The translations under genes and the position numbers were made by a program. A DNA stretch of 64,000 nt. It comes from Suillus spraguei. Its lineage: Eukaryota > Basidiomycota > Agaricomycetes > Boletales > Suillaceae. Shown here piece after piece: positions 52,111 to 64,000 of the stretch. The notes beneath the pieces were generated by a model. The model was not told where the DNA came from and ran no database searches. It saw only the letters and a list, made by a program, of their open reading frames with translations. The stretch is from contig JABCPU010000237.1 in assembly GCA_016800925.1 (NCBI GenBank), positions 1 to 64,000 on the forward strand, read 5' to 3'. Each line of letters starts with the position of its first letter. Positions within the stretch are counted from its first letter, which is position 1.

Positions 52111-53030
52111 GAAGTTTGTGGATGAGCCTTGGTTGAGGCAACAACGTGAAGCAACTGACTTGGGATGGACGGTCCTTTGGCTCGTGTTTCAAGGTGGTGG
52201 GAACGACTAATGAGCCATTTGACCACTGACTGCGAGATGTTGATTGTACGATAGCAAAGTGGACTAAAATCTTGGGCAAGACCATCACGTCTGTGGAACT
52301 CTAGCTGTCTTGTATTAAGAGAGTCGGATGAGAGGATTACTAGATGCTTCGGATATTACATGGCGGCCCGGATCTGGAAATCCAAAATGCAGAAACGAGC
52401 GTTTGAGACGATTTCTGAGAGTTACATATAGCTCACGCACCAAAGTAGATGGTAAACGATGACAAATTGATTTTCTAGTGATCGAGTGTCTGGATTGGAA
52501 TGATCTTTGTAGTCATGAACTTGATCGATCTTGGGACCATTTGCATGTGTGAACATGATGTCATATATTCTCCTAGTCTCGCACAAACAGACTTGGTCCC
52601 ACTCTGCACCATTTCGTTGTTAGTCAAAAGATGGGATGGCACGTAAAGTCAGTCCATTAAAGAACCATTGCAAATCCGACCTCGAAGTTCCGCATGCTGT
52701 ATGTGACATGACAGTTCTTCTTTTCTCGTGATATCTGAGTCTGAGTATGCGCAATCCCAGAGCATGAGAGGGAGGGCGTCGGCCAGTTTTGCGATCCACG
52801 ATTGACAACCGGGACATGTATAGTGAATTTAATCATGCCTGAGATCGACAATCTATACTTAGTTATCGCCATCAGACCCTGGAGAAACTCGATCAATTTG
52901 TGCCCAGCGATGAAAGTCAGTGATTTTTTTTCTTAGATCAAGCTTACACAAATTTCTAAAGTCGTGCCGCTGACGAGTCTGGATGAAAAGATCCAAAGAT
53001 GACCGTCTGTATATATTTAGGAGAGAGACG
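52111..53030. other. Spacer containing the 3' side of the WD40 gene
   Basis: No intact gene. Around 52990-53045 the minus strand keeps a decayed tail similar to GLWTRFWLFIGCLSPEY of the 33 kb copy (THFWFFISRLSPKYIQ), in a different frame from the exon before it. Positions 52520-52605 resemble 33560-33700. Confidence 0.4.
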
Positions 53031-53031
53031 A

Positions 53032-54604
53032 CTAATAAAGAACCAGAAGTGAGTCTAGGGTACACCATGTCTGATCATTGCATGATGGCGTTGTTGAGGT
53101 TGTAGCTGTGATAGGAATACCGGCAGCAAGTGCGGTGGATGACGAGTCAGCTGCCTGCGGTTGTGATGATGGCTGAATCAATGTACTGTTGATATTGAGT
53201 TTGAGAGGCTGTGAGACACCCGCAGCAGTACTCTTCAAGGGCAAATTTGACTGGTCCCCATTGTTCTCTCACACATGTGTTTCTCTACGTGAAATTAAGG
53301 CAAGTAGAATGATGAAGGAGAAGGGACATACATGTTCGCCCTTTGCATACGGAACTTCAACAAGTGCTTGGCCGTACCAGTGAAATTTAATACTTTCATC
53401 ACTTCGTCTGAGCAGTTTCAAAAGGTTTCGAGCCCAGTTGAGTGGAGAGGACGGTAACGTATCATGTGTATTGGAGGGGTTGCAGTGGAACAAGCGGCCA
53501 AGAAACGTGCTGCCTGACTGTACTGACTCAGAATGGGAACCATATGCCAACTTGTTGACCAATTAATTGTAATATAATGAGAATGTATGCATGTCAACTC
53601 ACCTTTGGATACGAAACAAGGTCATCGAGTTCGACCTCTTTAACAATCGCAGCAACATCCCATGTGTATGTGCTTCCGTCGAAGCAGCCAGTGGCTATAA
53701 GCTTTCCATCCACAGAAAAGGACACGCAGTTCACTCCCCCTGCATGCTGGAGGGGCGAACTGATGGGTTGTCCGTTATTGAGGCTCAATAATTGTACTGT
53801 CCTGTCTGAAGATGCGCTTGCGAGGATGCGACCATTCGGTGATATTGCAATGGCATGGACAGGGCCAGTATGCTCGACCAGTACCGCGGTCTGATTCCAA
53901 GTTGTTGTATTCCATGTCCTAATCGAGTGATCGGCTGACCCGGAGATAAGCGTTTTTCCGTCCTTGGTCCAAGCCAAGCAAGTCACTGCCCATGTATGTC
54001 CTTTCAGAGTTGCCACAGGCGAGCCTGTCTTTGCGTCCCAAATTTTGATGGAGTGTTCACGGCGATCATGAGCCGCGGGCCCATCCCATCCACCAGTCGC
54101 AATCAAGCTCATGTCTGGTGAATAGACAGCTGCATACACTCCTCCTTCGTGCCCAGTCTCGATTGGCTTGATCATTGCCTTTCTGCTTTTGACGTCCCAT
54201 TGTCTTGCAGTCCCGTCAAAAGATCCAGTCAACACTCTCCGACCATCTCGACTCCAGCAGACAGATAACACGCCCCGTTTGTGCCCCATCCATGTCGTGA
54301 TGACTTTGCCTGCGTTGATGTCCCACAACCTCACTGCACCGTCCGAACTCCCACTCACCACTTTCTTTCCATCCGGAGACAACGCTATGTTATATATTTT
54401 ACTTTTTCCGTCTCTCCAGTCTTCTCCTATCTGTTTACCGCTCTTCAGGTTCCATACCCGCAGCGAGCTGTCCTCCGAACAAGTGATGATCCGCTGTCTG
54501 CCTGGCAAGTGTATAACGCCCCAGACCCATCCAGTGTGTCCTTCTAGTTTTTGGTGAGGCGTTATTACTGATGCCTCTTTTATTTTAGCAGTGGGTGAAG
54601 CCAT
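53032..54604 (-). CDS. Seven-bladed WD40-repeat protein
   Basis: Main exon 54604 to about 53604 encodes seven WD40 blades: EGHTGWVWGVIHLPG, KVVSGSSDGAVRLWDI, VLSVCWSRDGRRVLTGSFDG, SLIATGGWDGPAAHDRREHS, GHTWAVTCLAWTKDGKTLIS, AIAISPNGRILASASSDRTV and GGVNCVSFSVDGKLIATGCF, enough for one closed propeller. Donor CCAAAG|GTGAGT leads to an exon around 53550-53340 (NWARNLLKLLRRSDESIKFH, WYGQALVEVPYAKG). A last exon from about 53270 (LPLKSTAAGVSQPLKLN) ends at 53032. The family's usual ending (TRFWLF...) is present downstream but out of frame, so the C-terminus looks shortened. It is unlike the NLR WD40 repeats, which are a different repeat type. Role unknown; probably a scaffold. Confidence 0.75.
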
Positions 54605-55390
54605 CCTCCAGAATGCAGTGCAGCGCCATCTCAGTTATCATCGATAAAATTTCGAAATCAGCACTTACAAGAACAGCAGCGATGGGTGGGCAGCAGGGAA
54701 TGATGGTTGTTTTCAAGTTAGTGTTGAATCCTTTGCTTCCCACTATGTGCTTTATTCTCATGTTCGTTTCACACAGCACGGGCTGTGCAGCCCATGAATC
54801 GTCAATCGTTTGCCTCGGCTCACATTCTGCAACTCCCTTAGTCGACACTTTCAATATACGACATGCTCATCGCATATGCTGCTCCAGTTCAGGTACAGTC
54901 TACATTTCACTACCTCGTTTATAACATTTTCTGCCCTCATCGTTTATCCGTTCCCAGCGTTTTTAGTCACTCTTTTCAAATCTCACATGCGGATTCACCC
55001 ATCTGTCACACACTATGTTTATCTTGAAAACATACTCTACCTATTGCTTCTTTCTCTGGACGGGTGACTGTATTGATTATTGCTTGTAGTTGGTCATGCA
55101 AAATAACAGAAATACTAATATTTTGAAATGCCCATTTGTTGCCCGCCGCTTCCATTCAACTTATCCTCGCTACTCGTGCACCAGGCTCAGATGATCCCAC
55201 ACCCAGAAACCCGCCCCAATATATATCTTCTCACACGTACACTATCCATCAGAGAATTTGTAGCGAATACAAGGATAACTGTCAAAGGAAGTGATTCAGA
55301 GGTGGTAAGACGGGCAAGAGAGGTAATGCTGCATTTGTAAAGGCAAGAGCCAAACTTAGGTACAGTGAGTATCTATGTAACATATACAAA
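54605..55390. other. Spacer upstream of the WD40 gene and before NLR unit 3
   Basis: Contains the WD40 gene's 5' flank. A 70-residue plus-strand frame at 55128-55340 has no recognised family. Nothing else supported. Confidence 0.35.
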
Positions 55391-55684
55391 CTTTGTAGTC
55401 AGTCCACTTGTCGTCTCAATATTTGTTCCGCCTCACGATTGTGACTGCTTTCCAACTTTGTGCTATATACATATGTATGTAACTTGCATGCACCTGTGAA
55501 TCAAGCTTGTTCCATCATGAATGATGCATTTCCCTAGCGCTTGCAAAACCCAGGTAAATGGTCATTTATGTAACTGAATGATTAGCGCCGTAATGATGTA
55601 AGTCCACGTTGTTACCTTGAGGTGTCCACTTCTCGCACCCGTTGCCCTCAGACTGATCCCCGGGCTAATCTTTGATTGTTCGCA
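55391..55684. repeat. NLR upstream block, copy 3 (shortened)
   Basis: Homologous to about 35240-35556 and 43440-43730 with several small indels. It lacks the part that encodes the C-terminal end of the small minus-strand ORF. Confidence 0.65.
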
Positions 55685-58600
55685 ATGACTGAAGACCACA
55701 GGACGACACCTCCTCCGGAGTTCTTGGAGCCTCCTGAATCAAGAGAGGCAACTCCTGCTGAGAGCTCGGTACGTCCTCTGGTGGGATCGCTGTCGACGAG
55801 CGCTAATAACATCATCGTTTGCCTCTGACGCATCCTTCATCCAGAGCCAGCCCCGTAGCAGATTTCGTCAGGCCCTGCAGAAATTCAAGAAGAATGTCAT
55901 TAAAAAAGTCTCTGTACGTCGACGTGAATGCTGGGGAGCTAGAATATGGCTAATATTGTGCAGAAACCCTCCAAGCGTTCCCGCCGCCAAACCCCCACTG
56001 TCCAGAAGGCCGATCATACGGGTGTTTCATCGAGTCAGAATGTCGAGGTAGGTGGTCATTATCTTGATCTTGAACTTGGCTGAGGTCCACCAAGGATGTG
56101 GTGTCGCGTCTGCATCCTTCCAACGACGACAAGCCCGTCACATCTGAGAATCCAAGTGACTGCGTAAACCAAGGAGCATCCGGGGAACATACTTCGAAGG
56201 TATTTACGCCAAATGATCTAGTTTTCATGTCTAAATTCCGGTGATCGTGCAGGCTCTCGTCACCCCTCCCGGCGCGGAAGAGATTCCTGATCCCCAAGTA
56301 GTTAATGCTGGACTTCGTGATGCCCGTGAGCGTACGGACAGTGTGAGGCTGCTCGGAAAACGTGTTACTTCTGTGGCATCCGCAGCAAAGGATGGCCCAA
56401 ACGATCTCGATGCCGCAGACAATTTCCAAACCACCTATCTTCACCACTCAAAATTTTCGACACTGTCGTTGGGAATCTTGCGAATGTATGGGCCATTCTT
56501 ATTGGTTGGAAGTGACCTAACTAAGTTACATAGGTACATCCTTACGCAAAGATGGTGCTGGGTGTGCTGTCTGCTGCATCCAAAGTACGTGTAGTCTTGC
56601 CCTCATCTTCAGCAATTGCTGACTCCATGTAGATTATTCTCGCTCAAACAGAACGCGATAAATCCGTGCAATCTCTTCTCGACAAGTTAGAACAAGTTTA
56701 CGATTTTATGACACAAGACGACACTCTTGGTCGGATTTCATCCACGCGCACCATCGCTGGACGGATTGCCCAGCAGACTCTAGAGTGCGCGCATTTCATC
56801 AGGGACTACTCAGAGAACAAGAGCTTTTGTAAGTCATCGAGCCACTCTGCGTATTGTGAATCTTATACCATTATCTCAGGGAAGAGACTCGGGAAGAATA
56901 CTGTCTCAGAGACGGATGATCTGATTTCACGGTACAACAAGGCTTTGGACGACCTTATGCAACAATTTCGGGACCAAGCTATTCGCAACATAGCCGATCT
57001 CGTCCGGTTTACGAGTAAGGATTCGGACGTGCTTCTGACCTTCCATCGACTGATACCCCTTCAGGTGACGAACTAGGTGACGAACTAGATCTCAACAGCA
57101 TCCTTTACGCAGCGGAGCGGGACTGAACATCGCGAAAGAATGCTTACCAGGGACGCGCACAGCCATTCTCTCCGAGATCACTAAATGGATCAAAGACAGT
57201 GGAGATGCGCTGAGCGTGTGATGTGGCTATCTGGCCCTGCAGGCAAGGGAAAATCAGCCATCGCTCACACAATCGCTAAGTGGTTCGACGACTTGGGAGG
57301 GCTTGGTTCGTGTTTCTGCTTTGACCGGGATTCTAAAGCCGAGCGTCATAAACAAGTCTTCTCCACCATCGCTTGCGATCTTGCTGACCGAGATCCTGGG
57401 ATGAGACGAGCATTGGCGAATGCAGTCAAAAATTCCAAAGCGCTCAAGAACACGGGAGATCTCATTCAGCAGTGGCGCAAGCTGTTCATGGAACCGCTAC
57501 AGGATTTATCTAGGTCGAGTGCGGAGCCTGTGTTGATCTTGATTGAAGCACTAGACGAGAGCGGCGGAGTCGAGACACGGCGTAACCTTCTCCGGATACT
57601 TGCAGGTACACTGGAGGTCGAAGGCGTTCCCCACATCAGCGAACTCCCATCCAATTTTCGAATTCTCGTCACCTCTCGCCCGCTTCGTGATATCGATGAT
57701 GAATTTCGCGGTGCTCAACATATCCGACGGTTATCCATGGACGAAATTCCAGAAGCAGTCTCGAAGGGAGACATCCATACTTTTGTGTCTCACGAGCTGA
57801 AAAAGCTGCGTGATCTCGGGGACAAAGAGTTTAGTGACCTAGCTGACAATGCTGGTGGGCTATTCGAGTGGGCGCGTCTTGCATGCGAATATATCCAACA
57901 ACCCCCTCCTGGCTCGTTCCCAATTGAACGTTTCAATGCTGTCGTGTCCCACCATCAAGGAGAGCGGGAAAACTTGCTGTATGACATGTATCGGTTCATT
58001 TTAGGAGAAAACATACGGAAGGACAGACACACCACAGAAGTCGGCTATCAGCAAGGGCTAGCAAGGTTTCATTCCGTGATGGGCCAAATACTTGGCACCG
58101 CCGAACCCCTTCCTTTAAATTCCCTGAATAATATGAGGAGCCTATTTCCAGACGCAAGAGAGCATTACAGAGTGGAAGTTGTGGTAGAACAGATGGGATC
58201 GCTGCTAAGCGGGACCACCAACTCATCTAGTCCCATCCGACCCCTTCACGCGTCCTTCCGCGAATTCTTGACAGACAAATCATCCAGCGGAGACTTTTTC
58301 ATAGAGATGTCGACCTCGCAACGCAATCTTGCTTTTGCGTCACTTCGAGTGATGGAACGCGACCTTCGCTTCAATATGTGCAATTTGAAGTCTTCATACC
58401 TCCTAATAGCGAAGACCCTGGGCTGCCAGATCGAATCACAACATGCATTTCCTCACACCTGTCCTATTCGTGTCGATTCTGGGCTACGCATGTCCGAGCC
58501 ACAGACTTCGACACGGAGCTTGCAAAGGAAACAGGATCACTCTTCGACAACGAGCGGCTACTGTTCTGGATTGAAGCACTCGGTCTTCTTAATGCACTAA

Positions 58601-61091
58601 GCAGCGCAGTTACCGTGCTTCCATTCATTTCTCAGTGGTTGAAGGTGAGAACAGAGTTATTTGGTGGTATCAGGCAAAGTACTTACACGTGAACGCAGGG
58701 CCAATCGGACTATAAAAACCTGTTGTCCGCTGCAACGGATGTGCAGAGATTCGTCCAACTCTGTGGTAGAATGATTTTGCACAGCACGCCGCATCTGTAT
58801 GTATCAGGGCTGCCGTTTTCGCCCACAAAGTCCACGATAGCTAGAAGGTTTACTGCAAGGTTTCCAAACACTCTTCGTGTCATAAATGGACGTCTTGTGA
58901 ACTGGACGGCTATTCAGACCGTGATCAGTGGGCACACCGATTGGGTTCTGTCAGTTTCACTCTCGGCTGATGGCACTCGTATCGTATCTGGTTCTTTGGA
59001 TTTCACTGTCCGGTTGTGGGATGCAGCGACGGGGCTGCCATTGGGCGAGCCCTTCCGAGGACACACTTCTTCGGTTTTGTCAGTCTCATTCTCCCCCGAT
59101 GGCACTCGCATTGTGTCAGGTTCTTCGGACTCCACTGTCCGGCTGTGGGATGCAGCGACGGGGCTGCCATTGGGCGAGCCCTTCCGAGGGCACACTGATT
59201 CGGTTTTGTCAGTCTCGTTCTCCCCCGATGGCACTCGCATCGTGTCTGGTTCAGAGGATTCCACTCTCCGGTTGTGGGATGCAGCGACGGGGCTGCCATT
59301 GGGCGAGCCCTTCCGAGGGCACACTTCTTCGGTTTCGTCAGTGTCATTCTCTCCCAATGGCACTCGCATCGTGTCTGGTTCTTTTGATTCCACTGTCCGA
59401 TTGTGGGATGCTGCGACAGGGCTGCCATTGGGTGAGCCCTTCCGAGGGCACACTTCTGCGGTTTCGTCAGTCTCATTTCCCCTGATGGCACTCGCATTGT
59501 GTCAGGTTCAGAGGATTCCACTGTCCGGCTGTGGGATGCAGCGACGGGGCGCCACTGGGTGAGCCCTTTCGAGGGCACACTTCTTCGGTTTCGTCAGTCT
59601 CATTCTCTCCCAATGGCACTCGCATCGTGTCTGGTTCTTGATTCCACTGTCCGTTGTGGGATGCGCGACAGGGCTGCCATTGGGTGAGCCCTTCGAGGGC
59701 ACACTTCTGCGGTTTCGTCAGTCTCATTCTCCTCCGACGGCACTCGCATCGTGTCTGGTTCAGACGATTCCACTGTCCGGCTGTGGGATGCCGCGACGGG
59801 GCCGCCATTGGGCGAGCCCTTCCGAGGGCACCCTGATCAGGTTTCGTCAGTCTCGTTCTCCCCTGATGGCACTCGCGTTGTGTCTGGTTCTTTTGATTCC
59901 ACTGTCCGACTGTGGGATGCAGCGACGAGGCTGCCATTGGGTGAGCCCTTCCGAGGGCACACTTCTTCGGTTTCGTCAGTCTCATTCTCCCCTGATGGCA
60001 CTCGCATCGTGTCTGGTTCAGAGGATTCCACTGTCCGTTTGTGGGATGCAGCGACGGGGCTGCCATTGGGCGAGCCCTTCCGAGGGCACACTGAATCGGT
60101 TTGGTCAGTCTCATTCTCCCCCGATGGCACTCACATTGTGTCTGGTTCTTCGGACTCCACTGTCCGGCTGTGGGATGCCGCGACAGGGCTGCCATTGGGT
60201 GAGCCCTTCCGAGGGCACACTGACTCGGTTCAGTCAGTCTCGTTCTCCCCCGATGGCACTCGCATCGTGTCTAGTTCAGAGGATTCCACTATCCGGCTGT
60301 GGGACGCAGCGACGGGGCTGTCATTGGGTGAGCCCTTCCGAGGGCACACTGAATTGGCTTGCGTCTCGTTCTCCCCTGATGGTACTTGCATCGTGTCTAG
60401 TTCAGAAGATTCCACCATCCGGCTGTGGGATGCAGCGACGGGGCTACCGATGGGTGAGCCCTTTCGAGGGCACACTGAATCGGTTTCATCTGTCTCATTC
60501 TCCCCCGATGGCACTCGCATCGTGTCTGGTTCTTATGATTCCACTGTCCGGCTGTGGGACGCGGCGACGAGGCTGCCATTGGGTGAGCCCTTCCGTGGGC
60601 ACACTTCTGCAATTTTGTCAGTCTCGTTCTCCCCCGACGGCGCTTGCATTGTGTCCGGTTCTCTTGATTCCACTATCCGGCTGTGGGATGCAGCAATGGG
60701 ACAGCAATTCCAGGAGCACACTGAGATCCCCTCCTTTACACCCTCTTTTGATAAATCTCGCCTCACGCCTTGCAAACAGGAGACTACCATGCTAATCAAT
60801 ACTTGCAACAATCATACCATTTGCTTCTCATCAAGCTTGGAGCATGCACTGCACAACCCTGCTGAGCTACTTGAGGGCACCCCTCCTCGTCATCTTAATT
60901 CAGCCCCTGCCTGGCTGAATGATGGATGGATGTTAGGAGCCGATCGTCGGCTGCTTTTCTGGGTACCACCTGCTTCCCAACAACAACCATTTTACTCTCT
61001 TGGGACTATATCTGTGATGCCTAGTGGGCAACAGATTGATTTGAGTCGCATGGCTCATGGAGAAAGCTGGTCGAGTTGTCGAGATGCGTGA
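55685..61091 (+). pseudogene. NACHT-WD40 NLR-like gene, copy 3 (multiple single-base deletions)
   Basis: Same layout as copy 2 and very similar to it. The N-terminus (MTEDHRTTPPPEF), helical domain (TQDDTLGRISSTRTIAGRIA), NACHT (GPAGKGKSAIAHTIAKWF from about 57233, LILIEALDESGG, NFRILVTSRPLRDI), HASFREFL region, 14 WD40 repeats and tail are all present. Relative to copy 2, single bases are missing near 57115, 57207 and 58405, and at about six places between 59475 and 59695. Frame is therefore lost before the NACHT domain, after it and inside repeats 5-7, then regained. The stop at 61089-61091 is earlier than in copies 1 and 2. Either a recent pseudogene or a correct gene seen through an error-prone assembly. 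Confidence 0.75.
58930..60700 (+). repeat. WD40 repeat array of NLR copy 3 (14 units)
   Basis: Fourteen units of about 129 nt, near-identical to those of copy 2. Unit 12 is two codons short (GHTELACVSFSPDG). Units 5-7 contain the cluster of single-base deletions. Confidence 0.9.
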
Positions 61092-61559
61092 GTCCCTGCT
61101 TTGATCGTCCCTCATAGTTGCTCAATCAATGTTTCTAGCTTTACTTGTGAATGATCCGATTATAGCAATACCAAGTGTGCAGTCTTGTTTTATGTCCATC
61201 CTACACCTAGCATCGAGCTTGAAGCCTTGAATTATCGAAGTGTAGAAGTGAAATGACCCCCAGCCCCAGTGACCTCAAATGCCACCACTAGTTCGTCTGC
61301 TGAGTGTATACCGAGAACTATGAATCAGGTTACACCCTTACTCGACTGTCGTACCAGTCGCCCTTGAGCCCGAGTGACCGATCCGCGCCCACCTTGTGAT
61401 AGCTTCAGCCTTCTTTCAGGTAAAGCATAATCCTGCAATGACTCCCTGTGATTTAGTATCACACGTACGGGTACTGATTAGTCTTACTCGCCTCTGACTT
61501 GAGTCTGACTTACGGAGTCCTGAGAAGAGGAGGCCGTGAACGTCATGGTGAAAGTAGAA
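61092..61559. other. Shared 3' flank of NLR copy 3
   Basis: Third copy of the flank seen at 40199-40619 and 49180-49589. No coding evidence. Confidence 0.45.
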
Positions 61560-64000
61560 TCCGACTCACTGCTGCAGTGATATCGGACGGCGTCGCCCTT
61601 GAGTTGCTAGTAAGTCTCCACCAGAGTTCAAGCAAGGAATGTAACCTGGAGTTCATGAGTCATGAGCATCACTGCTATTGTCGTGGTTGCAATTGCGGAG
61701 TAACACTTCCGCAAGACTGCACAAGTTGAAGGTTCCAACAATTTGGGGCGTGCCACAATTGAGGCTTACCCCCCGTACTACGGCACGATGAATCAGGTGA
61801 GAGGTTTGCTGCTGTTCTTCCTTGCTCCTCAAGATGCTTCAAAATCCGTCCTGCAACAACATGGTTCTTTAATTGACACAGCGTCAGATTTTTTACATGT
61901 TATTCTGAAACCAATTATCTCAGATCATATTCGACAGCTATTGAAAGAAAGTCCTTCGGGCCTACGAAGTTATCTTTTATACTCCTCGCTGAAACGAACG
62001 GGCCAATAAAAGACGCTAATACTTCCAGCTTTGTCATTAGTCCGACTTGCTTATGCTCGTCCAAAGGGGTCTTGACCCACGACCGCGCCAGTGCATTTCT
62101 TGTTGTAATAGACATTACCGACAGCATTGCATAGCTTGTTTGTGGGCAGTCAGAACAGCTTTACGGCCTGCGACAAAGCTGGAAAAAAAGGTTATTGGTC
62201 AACGCATATCGTAGAGACCTTAGGATTTACATAAAGCCTGTTAGTACATCGCCGAAGAGTTCCAAAGTCTTCTGAAATGATATAACATTACCAAAGGGCT
62301 GTTATCGGAAATCATACTACGAAGCTGATCCAGGAAACCATTCCCAATGACAAGCTCCGACTTGAGATTATACAGCTTTGCAGCAGTCGGGCCCTTCAGG
62401 TTGTCATCTGCAAGGCACATCGAAGAGGGTTTCACAGATAATCTATAATCTTCTTTGCACGTAGCCACCTCATCACGGTCCGAATCGCCAGTGCGCGTAC
62501 GAGCTCAGAATCCAAGGCTTTGAGCCCAGTTAACTTGAGAGGAGGGGATGGTGGTTTACGTTGGACATTTGGTTGCGGTGCAATAAGCGGCCAAGACACG
62601 TGCTTCTTGCGACTTTGTGCAGTGAACAACAGAAGTCAGGAAAAAACTCGAAGTAATACGAATGTCGTACATGACAACTATCTGGCTGAACTCCATCGAA
62701 AAAACATTGGGGCACCTGATGGGCATTCTACCGTTTGCTGAACCGGACGTCGTGTAGCATCATCCTACAAAATATATTCGAGCAAAGGTTTCGTGTAAAT
62801 GTGCTACATTGAGCAAGAACTTCTCGTCCTGGAGGGTGAATTTGCTTAGACGCTCGTGAAATAGATGAGTCTAGACACACCTTTGGATTTGACAGAAGGT
62901 CATTGTGGGGTGCTGGTGTAGCGCTCAGAAGAGCCTAACTAAGTGAGGCTTGAACAAAAATCCAGTGGGAAATGAAGCAATTCCAGGATGTGGTAGATTA
63001 AGGCCGATGGAGGCTGAATTCCAAACGTTGAGGCCACATCCTCCTTCACCGAAGCTACTTGAAACTGGACAGACGCACTAGAACTTCGTGAGGTGACTAC
63101 TCTGGGCAACGGATATCTGCGTGCACAAGCTGTAAAATATCAACACAGGAAAGGGCCTGCGGAATTCTATAATATATTACAGCCCAGGCTTTTTTTGAGG
63201 TATTGCGCTGATTATCTTTTCACAAGCGACCAAACCATATTTCAACGCATCGCATCTATAACACAACTAACTCGCGCAGCACCATCCAAAAGAGCACTGT
63301 GGAGCATGGATCCAAGCCTGCCTTTCGGTCCGCCTGTGCTCACGCAAGACTTGGGTATGTGACACACGTAACTGCACCTTTCCGCGCCAGGGACGCAAGC
63401 CTCTCCTTTCTACTGGGCACATTTCTCCGTCTGTGAGGATGCGACGCCTGTGATGATTCCGAATCACGAGAGGCTTCCTCTAGAGTTGCATTGGTGTGCA
63501 TAGTTCCGTTGGCACTGGCAGTAGTTCCTCTAGAGTACAGCAACTTTAGCGCCCGAATTGACTCCAGTGCCATGCGCTCCCTGATGTCAGCCGTATACCA
63601 AGAGTAGTGGGGTAATATCGAGTCTAACGTATGCAGCACCTCGTCAAGGAGAGTTAAAAGGTCCATACGAACATCGGAAATGAGTGTTTGGCTTGGAGAT
63701 TTCGGCATCTTCCTTTGCGATTTTTGGACACCTTGAGTCTGCGTCTAGATGCATGGCGTGTGCCCGGAATAAGAGAGTGAAGCTGCAGACAGCAGGGACG
63801 AATAGGGTGTCAATGAGGCAGGATACAGCAATACTGCTGGAATTGCTGATGTATTGGCAGAACAGGGCTAGAAGAGCGACAGGCAAGACTACACTAGGTG
63901 TAGGGAGACCATTGCAATTCTCGACTCGTTGAGTTCCAATGGAACAGAAGACGTCGAGATATTGATATTTTTGGGGCTTACGAATTTACCGATCGTGTGT
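61560..64000 (-). pseudogene. Convergent partner gene of unknown function, copy 3 (cut by right edge)
   Basis: Third copy. Blocks on the minus strand: about 63886-63700 (SSSIAVSCLIDTLFVPAVCS), 63708-63500 with RERMALESIRALKLLYSRGT and GTMHTNATLEEASRDSESSQ, 62120-62060 (LSVMSITTRNALARSWVK), and LLELWWRLTSNS near 61640. More diverged than copies 1 and 2, with frame changes between blocks. The 5' part lies beyond the window. Confidence 0.45.

Overview
This window is nuclear DNA from a filamentous basidiomycete, most likely an Agaricomycete. The evidence is: many short (about 45-130 nt) GT-AG introns; orthologues of METTL14/Kar4, NOC2, CBP6, ALO1, RPC2, UBE2G1, UBE2G2 and KES1 with fungal features; an HSPA12-type Hsp70; two DUF6533 membrane proteins; and NACHT-WD40 NLR-like genes of the type abundant in Agaricomycetes. 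The genus cannot be fixed from sequence alone. All coordinates come from reading splice sites and protein similarity by eye.

Left half (1-31.9 kb), housekeeping: METTL14/Kar4-like m6A methyltransferase subunit (-, 3' end off the left edge); NOC2 ribosome-export factor (+); a small CBP6-like complex III assembly factor (-); an HSPA12-like Hsp70 ATPase with an MGCC N-terminus (+); D-arabinono-1,4-lactone oxidase ALO1 (+); UBE2G2/Ubc7-type E2 (-); RNA polymerase III second-largest subunit RPC2 (-); two neighbouring DUF6533 seven-helix-type proteins (-); UBE2G1/Ubc15-type E2 (+); and the oxysterol-binding protein KES1/OSH4 (+). Between them lie several gene-poor stretches (15.3-18.0 and 25.5-29.0 kb) with nothing recognisable. 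Four introns appear to use GC-AG instead of GT-AG sites.

Right half (32-64 kb), a duplicating NLR cluster: a unit of about 8-9 kb occurs three times in the same orientation. Each unit has (a) a conserved upstream block that in one copy holds a small minus-strand ORF, (b) a + strand NACHT-WD40 STAND gene (N-terminal helical domain, P-loop NTPase, array of nearly identical 43-residue WD40 repeats, conserved C-terminal tail), and (c) a convergent - strand gene of unknown function. Between and before the units are copies and relics of a second WD40 gene family: a seven-bladed gene at 53-54.6 kb, a truncated copy at 34.2-35.0 kb, a terminal-exon remnant at 32.9-33.4 kb and a trace near 43.1 kb. 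NLR copy 2 is the most complete (about 1,650 residues, 14 WD40 repeats), but one extra C in a C6 run breaks its frame. Copy 1 is a clear pseudogene with 8 repeats. Copy 3 carries several single-base deletions, clustered in part of its WD40 array.

Within the WD40 arrays, variation is concentrated at a few fixed positions of an otherwise frozen repeat. This is the pattern known from fungal nonself-recognition NLRs (HET-D/HET-E/HET-R). The most interesting reading of the window is therefore a birth-and-death recognition locus in which the NLR is co-amplified with an uncharacterised convergent partner.
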